Assembly (NCBI GenBank): GCA_963590415.1
Contig: CAVAPB010000011.1
Location: 11,016 to 75,015, forward strand
DNA length: 64,000 nucleotides
DNA from: Fimenecus sp963590415
GTDB taxonomy: Bacteria; Bacillota; Clostridia; Oscillospirales; Acutalibacteraceae
Reading direction: 5' to 3'
Positions 7,803-16,093 of this stretch are shown here, piece by piece. A model generated the notes under the pieces. It was not told where the DNA came from. It did no database searches and saw only the letters and a program-made list of their open reading frames with translations. A program made the position numbers and the translations under genes. The stretch's first letter is position 1, and each line of letters begins with the position of its first letter.

Positions 7803-8070
7803 CCGGCGGCTAATAGTCTGCACAAAATTAACTTAAACAGGCTGCTGTTCAGAGTTATAATAACCGCACAAAAGCAATCGCCTCTCGAGTAAATGCGAGA
7901 GGTGTGTAATGTGTATTATTCTGCGGAAATTGCTGTTGACCACATAACAGACCACCTACCGTTTCGGAGCATTTGGAAACAGTGGACTGTGGAGCGCCGA
8001 AGAGCGCGGTTTTCCAGGCGGAAAGGGGCGGAAAAAGCTGTTTTTAGCGGAAATTGCCTTCATAGGTCCG
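7803..8070. other. Non-coding right end of the element
   Basis: No convincing gene lies here. A hairpin with arms CCTCTCG/CGAGAGG (7881-7902) and several GC-rich short repeats (GGCGGAAA, GGGGCGGAAA, AGCGGAAA between 8016 and 8053) are present. Terminal regions of tRNA-targeting elements often contain recombinase arm-binding sites, which could explain these repeats; that is an inference. Confidence 0.35.
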
Positions 8071-8115
8071 TTTGGGAGCAAGATGCCGGGTGTTCGAGTC
8101 ACCTCACTCCGACCA
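8071..8115 (+). other. tRNA-Pro(UGG) 3' fragment, attachment-site duplicate
   Basis: The 45 bases read as the 3' half of tRNA-Pro: loop TTTGGGA with anticodon TGG, the 3' anticodon-stem strand GCAAG, a short variable region, a T arm with stem GGGTG/CACCT around TTCGAGT, the 3' acceptor strand CACTCCG, discriminator A and CCA. The 5' half is absent: the bases before TTTGGGA do not pair with GCAAG and no CGGAGTG acceptor strand occurs upstream. Similarity starting at the anticodon loop is what tyrosine recombinases leave as an att repeat. Confidence 0.75.
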
Positions 8116-8146
8116 TACTGTGGAGACAAAAAAGATGCCTCCCACG

Positions 8147-8174
8147 AAAAAGCCCGAATATATCGGGCTTTTTT
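8147..8174 (+). terminator. Rho-independent terminator behind the tRNA fragment
   Basis: AGCCCGA and TCGGGCT arms around a short AT loop, preceded by A and followed by a T run. It is probably the original terminator of the tRNA-Pro gene before the element inserted. Confidence 0.75.
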
Positions 8175-8227
8175 CTTTCTCTATATTCGATTTCTTTATG
8201 ACCGAGACTACGCATTGTATTTTTTCT

Positions 8228-8275
8228 CTCAGTCAAACGCTTTGCGTTTGACAGCTCACTTTACACAAGGGAGCC
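8228..8275. repeat. Intergenic palindromic repeat
   Basis: On the reverse strand the stretch reads AAGGCTCCCTTGTG, then GAGCTGTCAAACGC, a short loop and GCGTTTGACTGAG. It contains two hairpins (CTCCCTT...AAAGTGAG and GTCAAACGC...GCGTTTGAC). I recall similar double-hairpin repeats scattered through gut Firmicutes genomes. No gene overlaps it. Confidence 0.5.
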
Positions 8276-8355
8276 TTTTTGCAAATGCGGCTTGCCCCTG
8301 CTGAAAGGGAATACTGCAAATTAAGCGATAAAATCAAATTATATTTAATATCATG

Positions 8356-8439
8356 CCGTAGAGACAGGGCTTGCCCCTGTCCGCAAAAAATTACATATAA
8401 GTCATATTGACGGACAACCGCAAGGGCTGTCCCTACAGG
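8356..8439. repeat. Pair of inverted REP-like elements
   Basis: Two similar 28-29 base units in opposite orientation, one starting CCGTAGAGACAGGGC and the other ending CTGTCCCTACAGG. Each is itself palindromic (ACAGGG...CCCTGT; GGACA...TGTCC). The arrangement is that of bacterial interspersed mosaic elements. A REP-associated transposase gene lies at 20129-20605 and carries its own related GTAGGGGCGA units. Confidence 0.55.
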
Positions 8440-8446
8440 TACGCAC

Positions 8447-8488
8447 AAACTCACGCCACGAACAAAAAAACATTCGTGGCGTGAGTTT
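8447..8488 (-). terminator. Terminator of the M16 peptidase operon
   Basis: A 16-base perfect inverted repeat (arm AAACTCACGCCACGAA) around a ten-base A-rich loop, 45 bases after the stop of the reverse-strand peptidase gene. Confidence 0.7.
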
Positions 8489-8533
8489 TATTGCTGATAT
8501 GCGATTATTTCAAGCCTGTAAGCATTCTCAAAA

Positions 8534-11407
8534 TCAAACAGAGAGGATTGTGTCAAGTCCGCATTTTTCGAGCTGTTCCCTGTTTCCGACAACGCAGACG
8601 GCAGGCTCCCTGTAGCACTCCTCAAGGCTTTGGGCAACCGTTTTCAAATCGTCCGGCGTTGCGGAAACTATCTGATTCATTCTCGTTCTTCTGTCCTCTT
8701 CGCTGACGCCTCTGAACCACAGTCTGTCGCCGAGCGCACCCTTGGCTCTCGGAGTGAGAACGGGAAGCGAGTCGGCAACCGTACCGATGATAAAGCCCGT
8801 TATATCGCCGTCCGCATCCGCAATACCTCGCAGATAATCGGGCGTCTTTTTGAAGCTTTCAAGCGATGCGGAAACCGAGGGGTCACGGTAAGAATAGCAG
8901 GAAACCGTTCCCGTCGGGCGTACAACCATACCCGTGCCGTAAGCGCCGCCCTGCATACGGATAACCGTCCACAGATAGTTGAGGCTTACGATTTTAGCTG
9001 CAACGGACACGCTTCCGTCCGCCTTTTTGCCGAGCTTTCTCAAATCGCCCGTCATAACCGCAAACGAAACATCGGCAGGGATTGCAATGCCCTCTTTTCT
9101 TATGCCCCAAGGCTTGATTTCGGCGCAGAGCGCACCGCTTGCCTTTTCGGGCACGGTCTCTGACACGGCTTTTATTATCTCCTGCGTGTTGCGGGGTTCG
9201 CCGGTTACGCTGACGGTCAGCTTTTCACGGCAGATTATCTTGCCTAGCAGGGCGTTTATCTTTTTGCAGAACTCCTCTGCCGACCAATTCTCCTGCATAT
9301 TTTTAAGCCAATTATAGTATTCAAAGCCGTAATTGCATTCAGCGATAACTCCGCCCTTTGAAAGCTGTGCGGCGGTTCTGCCCATTGCGACCTGCGAGCC
9401 GCTCATAAGAATACTTTGAAGCATTTCCATCCTGTTCCGGCAAAGCAGCGAGAAAGAGTCCTCGGCGTTTGAAAAATCGGTCGATGTGAGTATCTCGCCC
9501 GCAAGCTCTATCGCCTTTTCGACATTCTTTTCCATTGCGGAAAAGCTCATATGGAAATAAGCCGAGCAGTCCGTACTGCCGTCCTTTTCGTAGCAGGAAA
9601 CGGTGCTGCCTATGCTGCCGCACAAAGTGCGCTTAAGGTTGAGCAATTCTTCCGACGAATGTTTTTCTGTTGCAATTTCGCCCATAAGCGAGGAGGCAAA
9701 CGACAGTGCTGATATTTCATTTTCGGTGCAGCCGTTTGCGTCAAAATAAAGGTTTACATAGACAATGCCGTTGCTGTTGATTTTGTGCACAAGAGCGGGA
9801 ACGGAGCCGACGGTAATTTCTTCCGTGGGGATGTTCTCGGGCTGAGCCTTTATATCGTCAAGAGTAAGCCTCGGAAGCGTTGCTATCGCCTCTTCCGAAT
9901 CGGGTGTATCCTGCCAGAGGGCAAGCTCTTCGCAGTCCTTTTCTACCCTTTCCCAATCCTCGTCGTCAAAGCGTTCCGAGGTGTTTTTGAGGCGTTCGGT
10001 TTCATCGGCTCTTATTTTGTCGCCGACTGTCTTTGACGGCACAAGCATTACCTTGCAGCGGTGCGGATTGTCGATAAATTCTTCTTTTATAATATTTTCA
10101 AAATAGCCTTCGTCCTTTTTCGCACGGAGATTTTTGAAAAGCTCCCCGACCTCGAGATTTCTCTCGGGCTCGCCGCCGTAGAGCCAACTGTCAAGTATAT
10201 CCATTCCGAAAACCAAGCCCTGCGGATAGCTTCCGAAATCGTTTTCACGCATTTGGAATTCAAGATGAGTCAAAGCCGCTTCAAGCTGACTGCGGTCAAT
10301 TCCGTTTTCAGCCAATGAGGAAAGCGTGTCGAAAATTCGTTTTTCAATCTCGTCCGCATCCTCTTTTTTGAGGTTCTGAACCTTGATTGTAAGCTGAGGC
10401 TGTAAAACAATTTCGGGCAAATCAACGCTGACCGCTTCGGCAAGAGAGTCCGAAAGCACACAGGCGTTGAGCGGAGATTTTACGCTTCCGCAAAGCACAT
10501 CGGAAAGAGCCCTTACGGCAACAATCTTTTCCGTGTCGTCAAAGCTTCCGACCACCCTGCCCCAAGCGAGAATGTATCTGTTTTCGGCGTTCTCGTCGGG
10601 AGAAATTTCATATTCCGCAACTATTTCGCCTGCATCAACCGCTTTTTGCAGCGGCGGCAGTTCGACCTTTTCGCCTGCGGGAATGTCCTCGAGGTACTCG
10701 TCGTTGATTATTTTCAGCACCTCGTCTATATCCATTTTACCGTCAAGAATTACAAAGGCGTTTGACGGAGAATAGTGCTTTTTATGAGCCGCAATGAAGT
10801 TTTCATAGGTAAGCTCGGGGATAACCTTGGGGTCGCCGCCCGAAACATAACCGTATGCGTTGTCGGGGAAAAGAGCCTTGCTCATAACGGTTTCAAGCTT
10901 TGCGTCGGGGTCTGCAAAAACTCCCTTCATTTCATTGAAAACAACGCCCTTGTACAAAAGCTCCCCATTCTCGCCCTTTTCGTAGTGCCAGCCCTCCTGG
11001 CGGAAGCACTCGGGGTTTTGATAAATAGCGGGATAAAAAACCGCGTCGAGGTAAACCCTCATAAGGTTTATGAAATCCTTGTCGTTCTTACTGCTTATCG
11101 GATAAAAGGTCTTGTCCGAAAAGGTCATTGCATTGAGGAATGTGTTCATCGAGCTTTTGAGGAGCTCGACAAACGGGTCCTTGACGGGATAATTCTTTGA
11201 ACCGCAAAGAACCGAGTGCTCTATTATATGAAACACTCCCGTATCGTCCTCAGGAAATGTGGGAAATGCGATGCCGAAGGTCTTGTTTTCCTCGTCCCTG
11301 TCGAGCCAGAGAAGCTTCAAGCCCGTTTTTTCGTGAACCATTTCGTACATATCGGCTTTAAGCTCGCCGAGACGCGCCTTTCTTAACTGTCTGAAACCGT
11401 GAGCCAT
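8534..11407 (-). CDS. M16C zinc metallopeptidase, presequence-protease-like
   Basis: At 957 aa this is a full-length single-chain M16C (insulinase/PreP) peptidase with two halves forming a clamshell that degrades peptides of moderate size. The inverted zinc motif HxxEH is at His60, Glu63 and His64 (HIIEHSVLCGS), followed by the conserved KDPFVELLKSSMNTFLNAMT and, further on, FNEMKGVF with the third zinc ligand Glu. The second half (from about residue 520) lacks the motif, as in the family. No signal peptide, so it should act in the cytosol. It is the last gene of a reverse-strand operon after the GH2 glycosidase and the FTR-like protein, with a 26-base gap. Confidence 0.9.
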   Translation of the reverse strand: MAHGFRQLRKARLGELKADMYEMVHEKTGLKLLWLDRDEENKTFGIAFPTFPEDDTGVFHIIEHSVLCGSKNYPVKDPFVELLKSSMNTFLNAMTFSDKTFYPISSKNDKDFINLMRVYLDAVFYPAIYQNPECFRQEGWHYEKGENGELLYKGVVFNEMKGVFADPDAKLETVMSKALFPDNAYGYVSGGDPKVIPELTYENFIAAHKKHYSPSNAFVILDGKMDIDEVLKIINDEYLEDIPAGEKVELPPLQKAVDAGEIVAEYEISPDENAENRYILAWGRVVGSFDDTEKIVAVRALSDVLCGSVKSPLNACVLSDSLAEAVSVDLPEIVLQPQLTIKVQNLKKEDADEIEKRIFDTLSSLAENGIDRSQLEAALTHLEFQMRENDFGSYPQGLVFGMDILDSWLYGGEPERNLEVGELFKNLRAKKDEGYFENIIKEEFIDNPHRCKVMLVPSKTVGDKIRADETERLKNTSERFDDEDWERVEKDCEELALWQDTPDSEEAIATLPRLTLDDIKAQPENIPTEEITVGSVPALVHKINSNGIVYVNLYFDANGCTENEISALSFASSLMGEIATEKHSSEELLNLKRTLCGSIGSTVSCYEKDGSTDCSAYFHMSFSAMEKNVEKAIELAGEILTSTDFSNAEDSFSLLCRNRMEMLQSILMSGSQVAMGRTAAQLSKGGVIAECNYGFEYYNWLKNMQENWSAEEFCKKINALLGKIICREKLTVSVTGEPRNTQEIIKAVSETVPEKASGALCAEIKPWGIRKEGIAIPADVSFAVMTGDLRKLGKKADGSVSVAAKIVSLNYLWTVIRMQGGAYGTGMVVRPTGTVSCYSYRDPSVSASLESFKKTPDYLRGIADADGDITGFIIGTVADSLPVLTPRAKGALGDRLWFRGVSEEDRRTRMNQIVSATPDDLKTVAQSLEECYREPAVCVVGNREQLEKCGLDTILSV

Positions 11408-11433
11408 TTTGTTTTCATATCTCCTATCAATTA

Positions 11434-11637
11434 TCAGTCTTTCTCTTTATAATAAAGCTTGCAATGGCAATAGCCCTCAAAGTCGGGGTCTGCTATCTGA
11501 CGGCGGAATTCCTCGCAGATACAGCGGTACTCCTCTTTCTTTTCAAGCCTGCACGGACAGTAGCCGCCTCGCCTTTTCAAGCCCTCTTTTATTGTTTTGA
11601 CAATTTCTTCGTCCTCGTTAAGTCTGACCTTTGCCAT
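11434..11637 (-). CDS. Ferredoxin-thioredoxin reductase catalytic-chain-like iron-sulfur protein
   Basis: A 67-aa protein with three CxC motifs: YCPCRL, RCICEEF and GYCHCKLYY. This is the spacing pattern of the catalytic subunit of ferredoxin-thioredoxin reductase, which holds a 4Fe-4S cluster next to a redox-active disulfide and passes electrons from ferredoxin to thioredoxin. The classical second motif is CPC; here it is CIC, but the reactive Cys pair and cluster ligands appear kept. It is shorter at both ends than plant FtrB, as is common for stand-alone bacterial versions. AAGGGG precedes the ATG. It lies in an operon with a glycosidase and a peptidase, with no obvious pathway link. Confidence 0.85.
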   Translation of the reverse strand: MAKVRLNEDEEIVKTIKEGLKRRGGYCPCRLEKKEEYRCICEEFRRQIADPDFEGYCHCKLYYKEKD

Positions 11638-11658
11638 AGTGTCGCCCCTTTTGAAAAA

Positions 11659-13866
11659 TTACTTTTTCTTTTTGACCTTATTGAGAATTGCGTTCATACG
11701 GAGGATTTCCTCCTTGGTAAATTTGCCGCCCATCATTGCGACCGCTCTTTTAACCGTAAAACCGTACGCAAGCTTGAGCATACTTGAATTGAGGGTAAAG
11801 CCCGCAACGCTTGCGCCCTTTTTCTTCTTTTTCGGGGTCTTTTCCTTGGACTTATCCCCCTTTAGAGCGCCGAGCATTATTTTTGCAACCCGAAGCATTG
11901 CGATTTTGCCGCCGAGGGTTGACATAATGTCCCCTATCGTGTCGTTTACCGAGCAGTAACCCGTCGGGGTGTTTATCTCAAACCAGTTGATTACCGCACC
12001 CTCTTCTTTCATACGGTAAGCCTCGTTGAACTTATCCACCTTGCGGATATGACTTTCGTCCGTAAGCTCGCCTGCCTTTGCCGTGATTACCGACTCGCCG
12101 ACATTCGGCACTTCAAACCTGAAGAACGGGTACTTACCCTTTTTCTGCACGCCTATGCTTTCACCGTTTATGAACAATTCAACCTCGTCAAGGTTTGAAT
12201 AGACGGTAACGCTTGTTTTGTTCTCAACCCTGTCAACATAACGCTTTGAACAGATATGAAGCACGGGCTCTGTTGAAAGCCAAGCCTTGTATGCGTAAAA
12301 GCTGTCCTTTTTATATTTTCTGTCAAAGGTTACAAGGCCCTTGTGGTTCATACCGTTCTCGCCGCCCTCGGCTCTTGCGTCTGCGGCAAAGTCGAACATA
12401 TTCCAAACATGGGTTGCCCAGAGATAGGGTCTGTCGATTATCTGCTTTATGACCTCTTCGTGATAATATGCCTGATATTCCTCCGTGTAGTCGCCCTGTT
12501 CGGGGTTGCTTGTGTGCCAGTTAAGCGCCTCGCAGCCGTACTCGCTGATACCGATGGGCGTGTCTGGATACTTCTTATGGAATTTGTCGAACCACGGACC
12601 GTACATATCGACCTTTCCGCCGTACCAGCCGAAGTAGTGGTTGTATGACACAACATCGCTTATATGGACATATTCGTCGTCAATCGAGCAGGTTGTGACA
12701 ACCGCAACCGTTGTGGGTCTTGTGCGGTCAAGCGAATGTGCAAGTGAATTGAGCATACGGTGATTTTCCGAAATCGCCTTGTTGCTGCCGCTCATTGTAA
12801 TCTCATTTGAAAGCCCCCATACGACAATCGACGGGTGGTTGTAATTCTGATAAATAAGCTCGGTCATCTGCGTTTTGGTGTTTTCAACGCCGTTTTCAAG
12901 ATGATTTGAGATATACGGAATTTCAGCCCAAACAACAATACCGCGCTCGTCGCAGAGGTCGTAAAACTCCTGTGCATGCTGATAGTGAGCGAGCCTTATC
13001 GTGTTAGCGCCCATTTCACAGATTAAATCCATATCCTCCTTATGGTGCTCATAGGAAAGGGCGTTGCCTATTTCGGGTCTGTCCTGATGCCTTGAAACGC
13101 CCCTTAACGGATATTCCCTGCCGTTTAATATGAAGCCCTTATCGGGGTCGATTTTGAACGAACGGATACCGAATCTTGCCGAAACCTCGTCCTCGACAAC
13201 TCCGTCAACAACAAGCTGTGCCTTGGCGGTGTACAGGAACGGGTCGTTTGTGCCGTCCCACAGGTGCGGATTCTCGATTTGGAAGTTTACATCGTCTCCG
13301 ACAAGCTCTTTTCCGTCAACAAAAGTGTGAATTTCGCCCGTTTCCTGTGTAAAGGTTTTTACATTTACATATGCGATATTTCCTTTAATATCAGGCGTTA
13401 CGGCAATTGCGTCGGAACCGAAACGGTCAAGACTGAAATGATTGTGAGAAACGCCTATCAAAGTCACGCTTCTGTAAATTCCGCCGTAAAAAGTGAAGTC
13501 CGCCTGCTGAGGATAGACAAAATCGTTCGGGGAATTGTCAACCTCGACCTTGATTTTATTCTCATCCTTGATGTTTTCGAGCTTAACCCTGAAGGTCGAA
13601 TATCCGCCGTGGTGTACGGTAAGCTTTTCCCCGTTAAAATAAACGGTTGCCGAGGAATTTACGCCGTCAAACTGAAGATATATCTCCTCGCCTGCCGGGA
13701 AATCCTCTTTTTTCAAATCCTTTTCATAAATGCAGGTTCCGCGGTAATAATCGTTACCGCCGTCCTGACCGTCCTTGCCGTTCCAGGTATGCGGCAAATC
13801 GACCGTTACGGTTTCGCCCTGCTTTGTAAAGCTCCAATTTGAGTTGATAATTTTTGTCTCTCTCAT
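11659..13866 (-). CDS. Glycoside hydrolase family 2 (beta-galactosidase/beta-glucuronidase type)
   Basis: The 735-aa protein has the GH2 order: N-terminal sugar-binding domain (WSFTKQGETVTVDLPHTWNG), immunoglobulin-like middle, then a TIM barrel starting near GVSRHQDRPEIGNALS. The acid/base Glu is in WGLSNEIT and the nucleophile Glu in GISEYGCEAL. A C-terminal domain of about 130 residues follows and ends in a Lys-rich tail. No signal peptide, so it works in the cytosol on imported oligosaccharide. The start at 13866 follows GAGGTA; 14 further upstream codons have no ribosome site. Substrate (galactoside or glucuronide) cannot be fixed by eye. First gene of an operon with the FTR-like protein and M16 peptidase. 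Confidence 0.9.
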   Translation of the reverse strand: MRETKIINSNWSFTKQGETVTVDLPHTWNGKDGQDGGNDYYRGTCIYEKDLKKEDFPAGEEIYLQFDGVNSSATVYFNGEKLTVHHGGYSTFRVKLENIKDENKIKVEVDNSPNDFVYPQQADFTFYGGIYRSVTLIGVSHNHFSLDRFGSDAIAVTPDIKGNIAYVNVKTFTQETGEIHTFVDGKELVGDDVNFQIENPHLWDGTNDPFLYTAKAQLVVDGVVEDEVSARFGIRSFKIDPDKGFILNGREYPLRGVSRHQDRPEIGNALSYEHHKEDMDLICEMGANTIRLAHYQHAQEFYDLCDERGIVVWAEIPYISNHLENGVENTKTQMTELIYQNYNHPSIVVWGLSNEITMSGSNKAISENHRMLNSLAHSLDRTRPTTVAVVTTCSIDDEYVHISDVVSYNHYFGWYGGKVDMYGPWFDKFHKKYPDTPIGISEYGCEALNWHTSNPEQGDYTEEYQAYYHEEVIKQIIDRPYLWATHVWNMFDFAADARAEGGENGMNHKGLVTFDRKYKKDSFYAYKAWLSTEPVLHICSKRYVDRVENKTSVTVYSNLDEVELFINGESIGVQKKGKYPFFRFEVPNVGESVITAKAGELTDESHIRKVDKFNEAYRMKEEGAVINWFEINTPTGYCSVNDTIGDIMSTLGGKIAMLRVAKIMLGALKGDKSKEKTPKKKKKGASVAGFTLNSSMLKLAYGFTVKRAVAMMGGKFTKEEILRMNAILNKVKKKK

Positions 13867-13898
13867 AATGCGGTACCTCATACGCGATATGTAATATA

Positions 13899-13927
13899 AG
13901 TATATCACAGTTCCGTTTTCTGCTCAA
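13899..13927 (-). promoter_or_regulatory. Sigma-A promoter of the GH2 operon
   Basis: Reverse-strand TTGAGC (13922-13927) and TATACT (13899-13904) with a 17-base spacer; the ATG lies 33 bases downstream. Confidence 0.6.
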
Positions 13928-13974
13928 CTTTTATAAATATATTTTTACGCCTTGTTCACAATTTAATTCTCTTA

Positions 13975-14003
13975 TTGACTGAAAAGTTCAAAAACATTAT
14001 AAT
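13975..14003 (+). promoter_or_regulatory. Sigma-A promoter of the flavodiiron gene
   Basis: TTGACT (13975-13980) and TATAAT (13998-14003) with a 17-base spacer, 30 bases ahead of the ATG; an AAGGAG site follows. Confidence 0.7.
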
Positions 14004-14033
14004 ATTTACGATTTCAAAAAAGGAGCTGACAGT

Positions 14034-15188
14034 ATGAACACAAGCATTTCAAACGATATTAAATACATTGGCGTAAATGATTACGATATTACGCTTTTCG
14101 AGGGTCAGTACCCGATAAAAAACGGTATGGCATACAATTCATATGTCATTTTTGACGAAAAAGTCGCAGTTACCGACACGGTTGACAAAATTGCGGTTGG
14201 CAGATGGCTTGAAAACCTTGACAGAGCGCTCGACGGCAAAAAGGTTGACTACCTTATAATTCAGCACCTTGAGCCCGACCACTCGGCGGGAATTGACGCC
14301 CTGTGTGAGAAATTCCCCGAAATGAAGGTTATCTGCTCGGCAGGCGCTTTGAAAATGCTTCCGAATTTCTGCGATGTAAGCCTTGACAGGGTCACGGGCG
14401 TTAAGGAAAACGATACGCTCTGTCTCGGTGCTCACACGCTTAGCTTTGTTATGGCGCCGATGGTTCACTGGCCCGAGGTTATGGTAACCTACGACAGCAA
14501 GGACAAGGTGCTTTTCTCCGCAGACGGCTTCGGAAAGTTCGGCACTGTTGACGCCGACGAAGCGTGGGAGGATGAGGCGAGAAGATATTACATCAACATT
14601 GTCGGAAAATACGGCAAGCAGGTTCAGGCTCTCCTCAAAAAGGCTTCCGCGCTTGAAATTGAAACGGTATGCCCGCTGCACGGTCCCGTTCTGACGGACA
14701 CCATCGGCGAGGTATTAAGGCTCTATGACCTCTGGTCATCATATGCCCCCGAAAAGAGCGGTGTACTCATTGCCTGTGCCTCAATCCACGGCAACACCCT
14801 CAAGGCGGCTCACGAATTGAAGTCTATGCTCGAGGAAAACGGCGAAAACGCAGTTCTCTTCGACCTTACAAAGGGAGTTATTTCCGAGTGCGTTTCACTC
14901 TGCTTCTGCTATGACCGCATTGTGCTTATGGCGTCAAGCTATGACGCAGGCGTGTTCGCACCCATGAGCGACCTGCTCCACCATCTTCAGTCAAAGGCGT
15001 TCCAAAACAGAACCGTTGCGCTTTGCGAAAACGCAAGCTGGGCGCCGTCGGCGCTGAGAACTATGAAAGCGGAGCTTGAAAAGTGCGGAAATATCACACT
15101 TATTGACAAAACGGTTTCCATAAAGACAAGAGTTTCCGACGCTTCACTTTCGGAGCTTCGTGAGCTTGCAAACGAGCTTTCAAAATAA
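14034..15188 (+). CDS. A-type flavodiiron protein (FprA family)
   Basis: This 384-aa protein reduces O2 to water or NO to N2O, protecting anaerobes. The N-terminal metallo-beta-lactamase-like domain holds the diiron ligands: HLEPDH (His78, Glu80, Asp82, His83), MVHWPE, FSADGFG and CPLHGP. The C-terminal flavodoxin domain starts near residue 245 with VLIACASIHGNTLKAAHEL, which binds FMN. The length equals that of class A enzymes, with no rubredoxin or NADH reductase fusion, so electrons must come from separate partners. It is monocistronic: own promoter upstream and terminator at 15209-15238. Confidence 0.93.
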   Translation: MNTSISNDIKYIGVNDYDITLFEGQYPIKNGMAYNSYVIFDEKVAVTDTVDKIAVGRWLENLDRALDGKKVDYLIIQHLEPDHSAGIDALCEKFPEMKVICSAGALKMLPNFCDVSLDRVTGVKENDTLCLGAHTLSFVMAPMVHWPEVMVTYDSKDKVLFSADGFGKFGTVDADEAWEDEARRYYINIVGKYGKQVQALLKKASALEIETVCPLHGPVLTDTIGEVLRLYDLWSSYAPEKSGVLIACASIHGNTLKAAHELKSMLEENGENAVLFDLTKGVISECVSLCFCYDRIVLMASSYDAGVFAPMSDLLHHLQSKAFQNRTVALCENASWAPSALRTMKAELEKCGNITLIDKTVSIKTRVSDASLSELRELANELSK

Positions 15189-15208
15189 AACAAAACAACC
15201 GATTTTGT

Positions 15209-15238
15209 GCGTGTACGGTGCTTCGTACACGCTTTTTT
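15209..15238 (+). terminator. Terminator of the flavodiiron gene
   Basis: Stem GCGTGTACG/CGTACACGC around GTGCTT, followed by TTTTTT. Confidence 0.85.
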
Positions 15239-15293
15239 ATGCAACATACATTATAATATACAATAAATAATATATATTTTTACCTTTTTGCTA

Positions 15294-15344
15294 TTGACGA
15301 GTTAGCCGTGACTAACTATAATATAGTTAGCGGTTGCTAACTAT
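15294..15344 (+). promoter_or_regulatory. ABC transporter promoter with two operator palindromes
   Basis: TTGACG (15294-15299) and TATAAT (15317-15322) are 17 bases apart. A palindrome GTTAGCCGTGACTAAC fills 15301-15316, exactly the spacer, and a second, perfect palindrome with arms ATAGTTAGC/GCTAACTAT covers 15323-15344 just after the -10 box. Two copies of GTTAGC/GCTAAC in these places should let a dimeric repressor (MarR- or TetR-like) block the polymerase. The repressor gene is not adjacent. Confidence 0.75.
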
Positions 15345-15369
15345 ATGTTTTTATATAAAGGAGAAGATC

Positions 15370-16071
15370 ATGAGTTTTGTTGAAATCAAGGGTATAAAAA
15401 AGCATTTCGGACAGGGCGACAGTCTTGTCAATGTATTAAACGGCGTTGACATAAGCATTGAAAAGGGTGAAATATGCGTGCTTTTAGGTCCGTCCGGTTC
15501 AGGTAAATCAACGCTTCTTAACATTATCGGCGGAATTGAAAATGCGGACGAGGGCTACATAGCAATCGACGGCGAAAAAACCAAGGATATGAACGAAAAC
15601 CAGCTCACTCTTTACAGAAGAAAGCATCTCGGCTATGTTTTCCAAATGTATAACCTTATTCCCAACCTTACCGTAAGGGAAAATATCGAGGTCGGCAAAT
15701 ATCTCGGCAGCGACACGCTTGATGTTGACGAGCTGATGAAAACGCTCGGCATTTACGACCAGAGAAAGAAAATCCCCGCTCATCTTTCGGGCGGTCAGCA
15801 ACAGAGGACCTCCATAGGCAGGGCTATTGTCAAAAACCCGGATATTCTTCTGTGCGACGAGCCTACGGGTGCGCTTGACTACAACACCTCAAAGGAAATA
15901 CTCAAGCTTATTGAGGACATAAACAGGAAATACGGCAACACGATTATTATGGTAACTCACAACGACGCCATCAAAAATATGGCTGACAGAGTTTTCACAT
16001 TGAAGGACGGCGTTGTCAGGAAAAACTATGTAAACGAAAATAAGATACCTGCGGCAGAGCTTGAATGGTAA
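15370..16071 (+). CDS. ABC transporter ATPase, LolD/MacB type
   Basis: A 233-aa ATPase with Walker A GPSGSGKST, Q-loop VFQMYNLIPNLTVRENI, signature LSGGQQQR, Walker B ILLCDEPTGALD and H-loop VTHN. The Q-loop and signature are those of MacB/LolD/FtsE-like ATPases that drive FtsX-type permeases. The start at 15370 has AAAGGAG upstream; the frame extends 12 codons further but without a ribosome site. The permease gene follows after 22 bases. Such pairs in Firmicutes typically export or resist antimicrobial peptides, lipids or drugs; the repressor-type promoter fits inducible use. Confidence 0.93.
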   Translation: MSFVEIKGIKKHFGQGDSLVNVLNGVDISIEKGEICVLLGPSGSGKSTLLNIIGGIENADEGYIAIDGEKTKDMNENQLTLYRRKHLGYVFQMYNLIPNLTVRENIEVGKYLGSDTLDVDELMKTLGIYDQRKKIPAHLSGGQQQRTSIGRAIVKNPDILLCDEPTGALDYNTSKEILKLIEDINRKYGNTIIMVTHNDAIKNMADRVFTLKDGVVRKNYVNENKIPAAELEW

Positions 16072-16093
16072 CGGAAGTTGAAGAGGTGAAAAA

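Larger units (their letters stand above)
1..8115. mobile_element. Right part of an integrated genomic island inserted at tRNA-Pro
   Basis: The stretch left of the tRNA-Pro 3' fragment at 8071-8115 carries only accessory genes: restriction-modification, Vsr, GHKL ATPase, HNH nuclease, small HTH proteins and DUF4238. Right of it, ordinary metabolic and housekeeping genes begin. Tyrosine-recombinase elements that target tRNA genes leave an intact tRNA at one end and a duplicated 3' part at the other. The fragment reads on the + strand and lies at the right end, so the intact tRNA and the integrase should lie left of position 1. No integrase is visible in the window. The extent is therefore partial and inferred. 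Confidence 0.6.

Noticed and set aside
8025..8115. A complete tRNA gene
   Set aside because: Only the 3' half from the anticodon loop is present; no matching acceptor 5' strand (CGGAGTG) or D arm lies upstream, and the anticodon stem cannot pair.
7893..8201. Forward open frame of 102 codons across the attachment site
   Set aside because: It reads through the tRNA fragment and terminator, has no ribosome site, and its composition looks random.
8630..9163. Forward open frame of 177 codons within the M16 peptidase gene
   Set aside because: Shadow of a well-supported reverse-strand gene; no ribosome site or recognisable domain.
11659..13908. Earlier start of the GH2 gene at 13908
   Set aside because: The extra 14 codons overlap the promoter -10 region and lack a ribosome site; ATG at 13866 follows GAGGTA.
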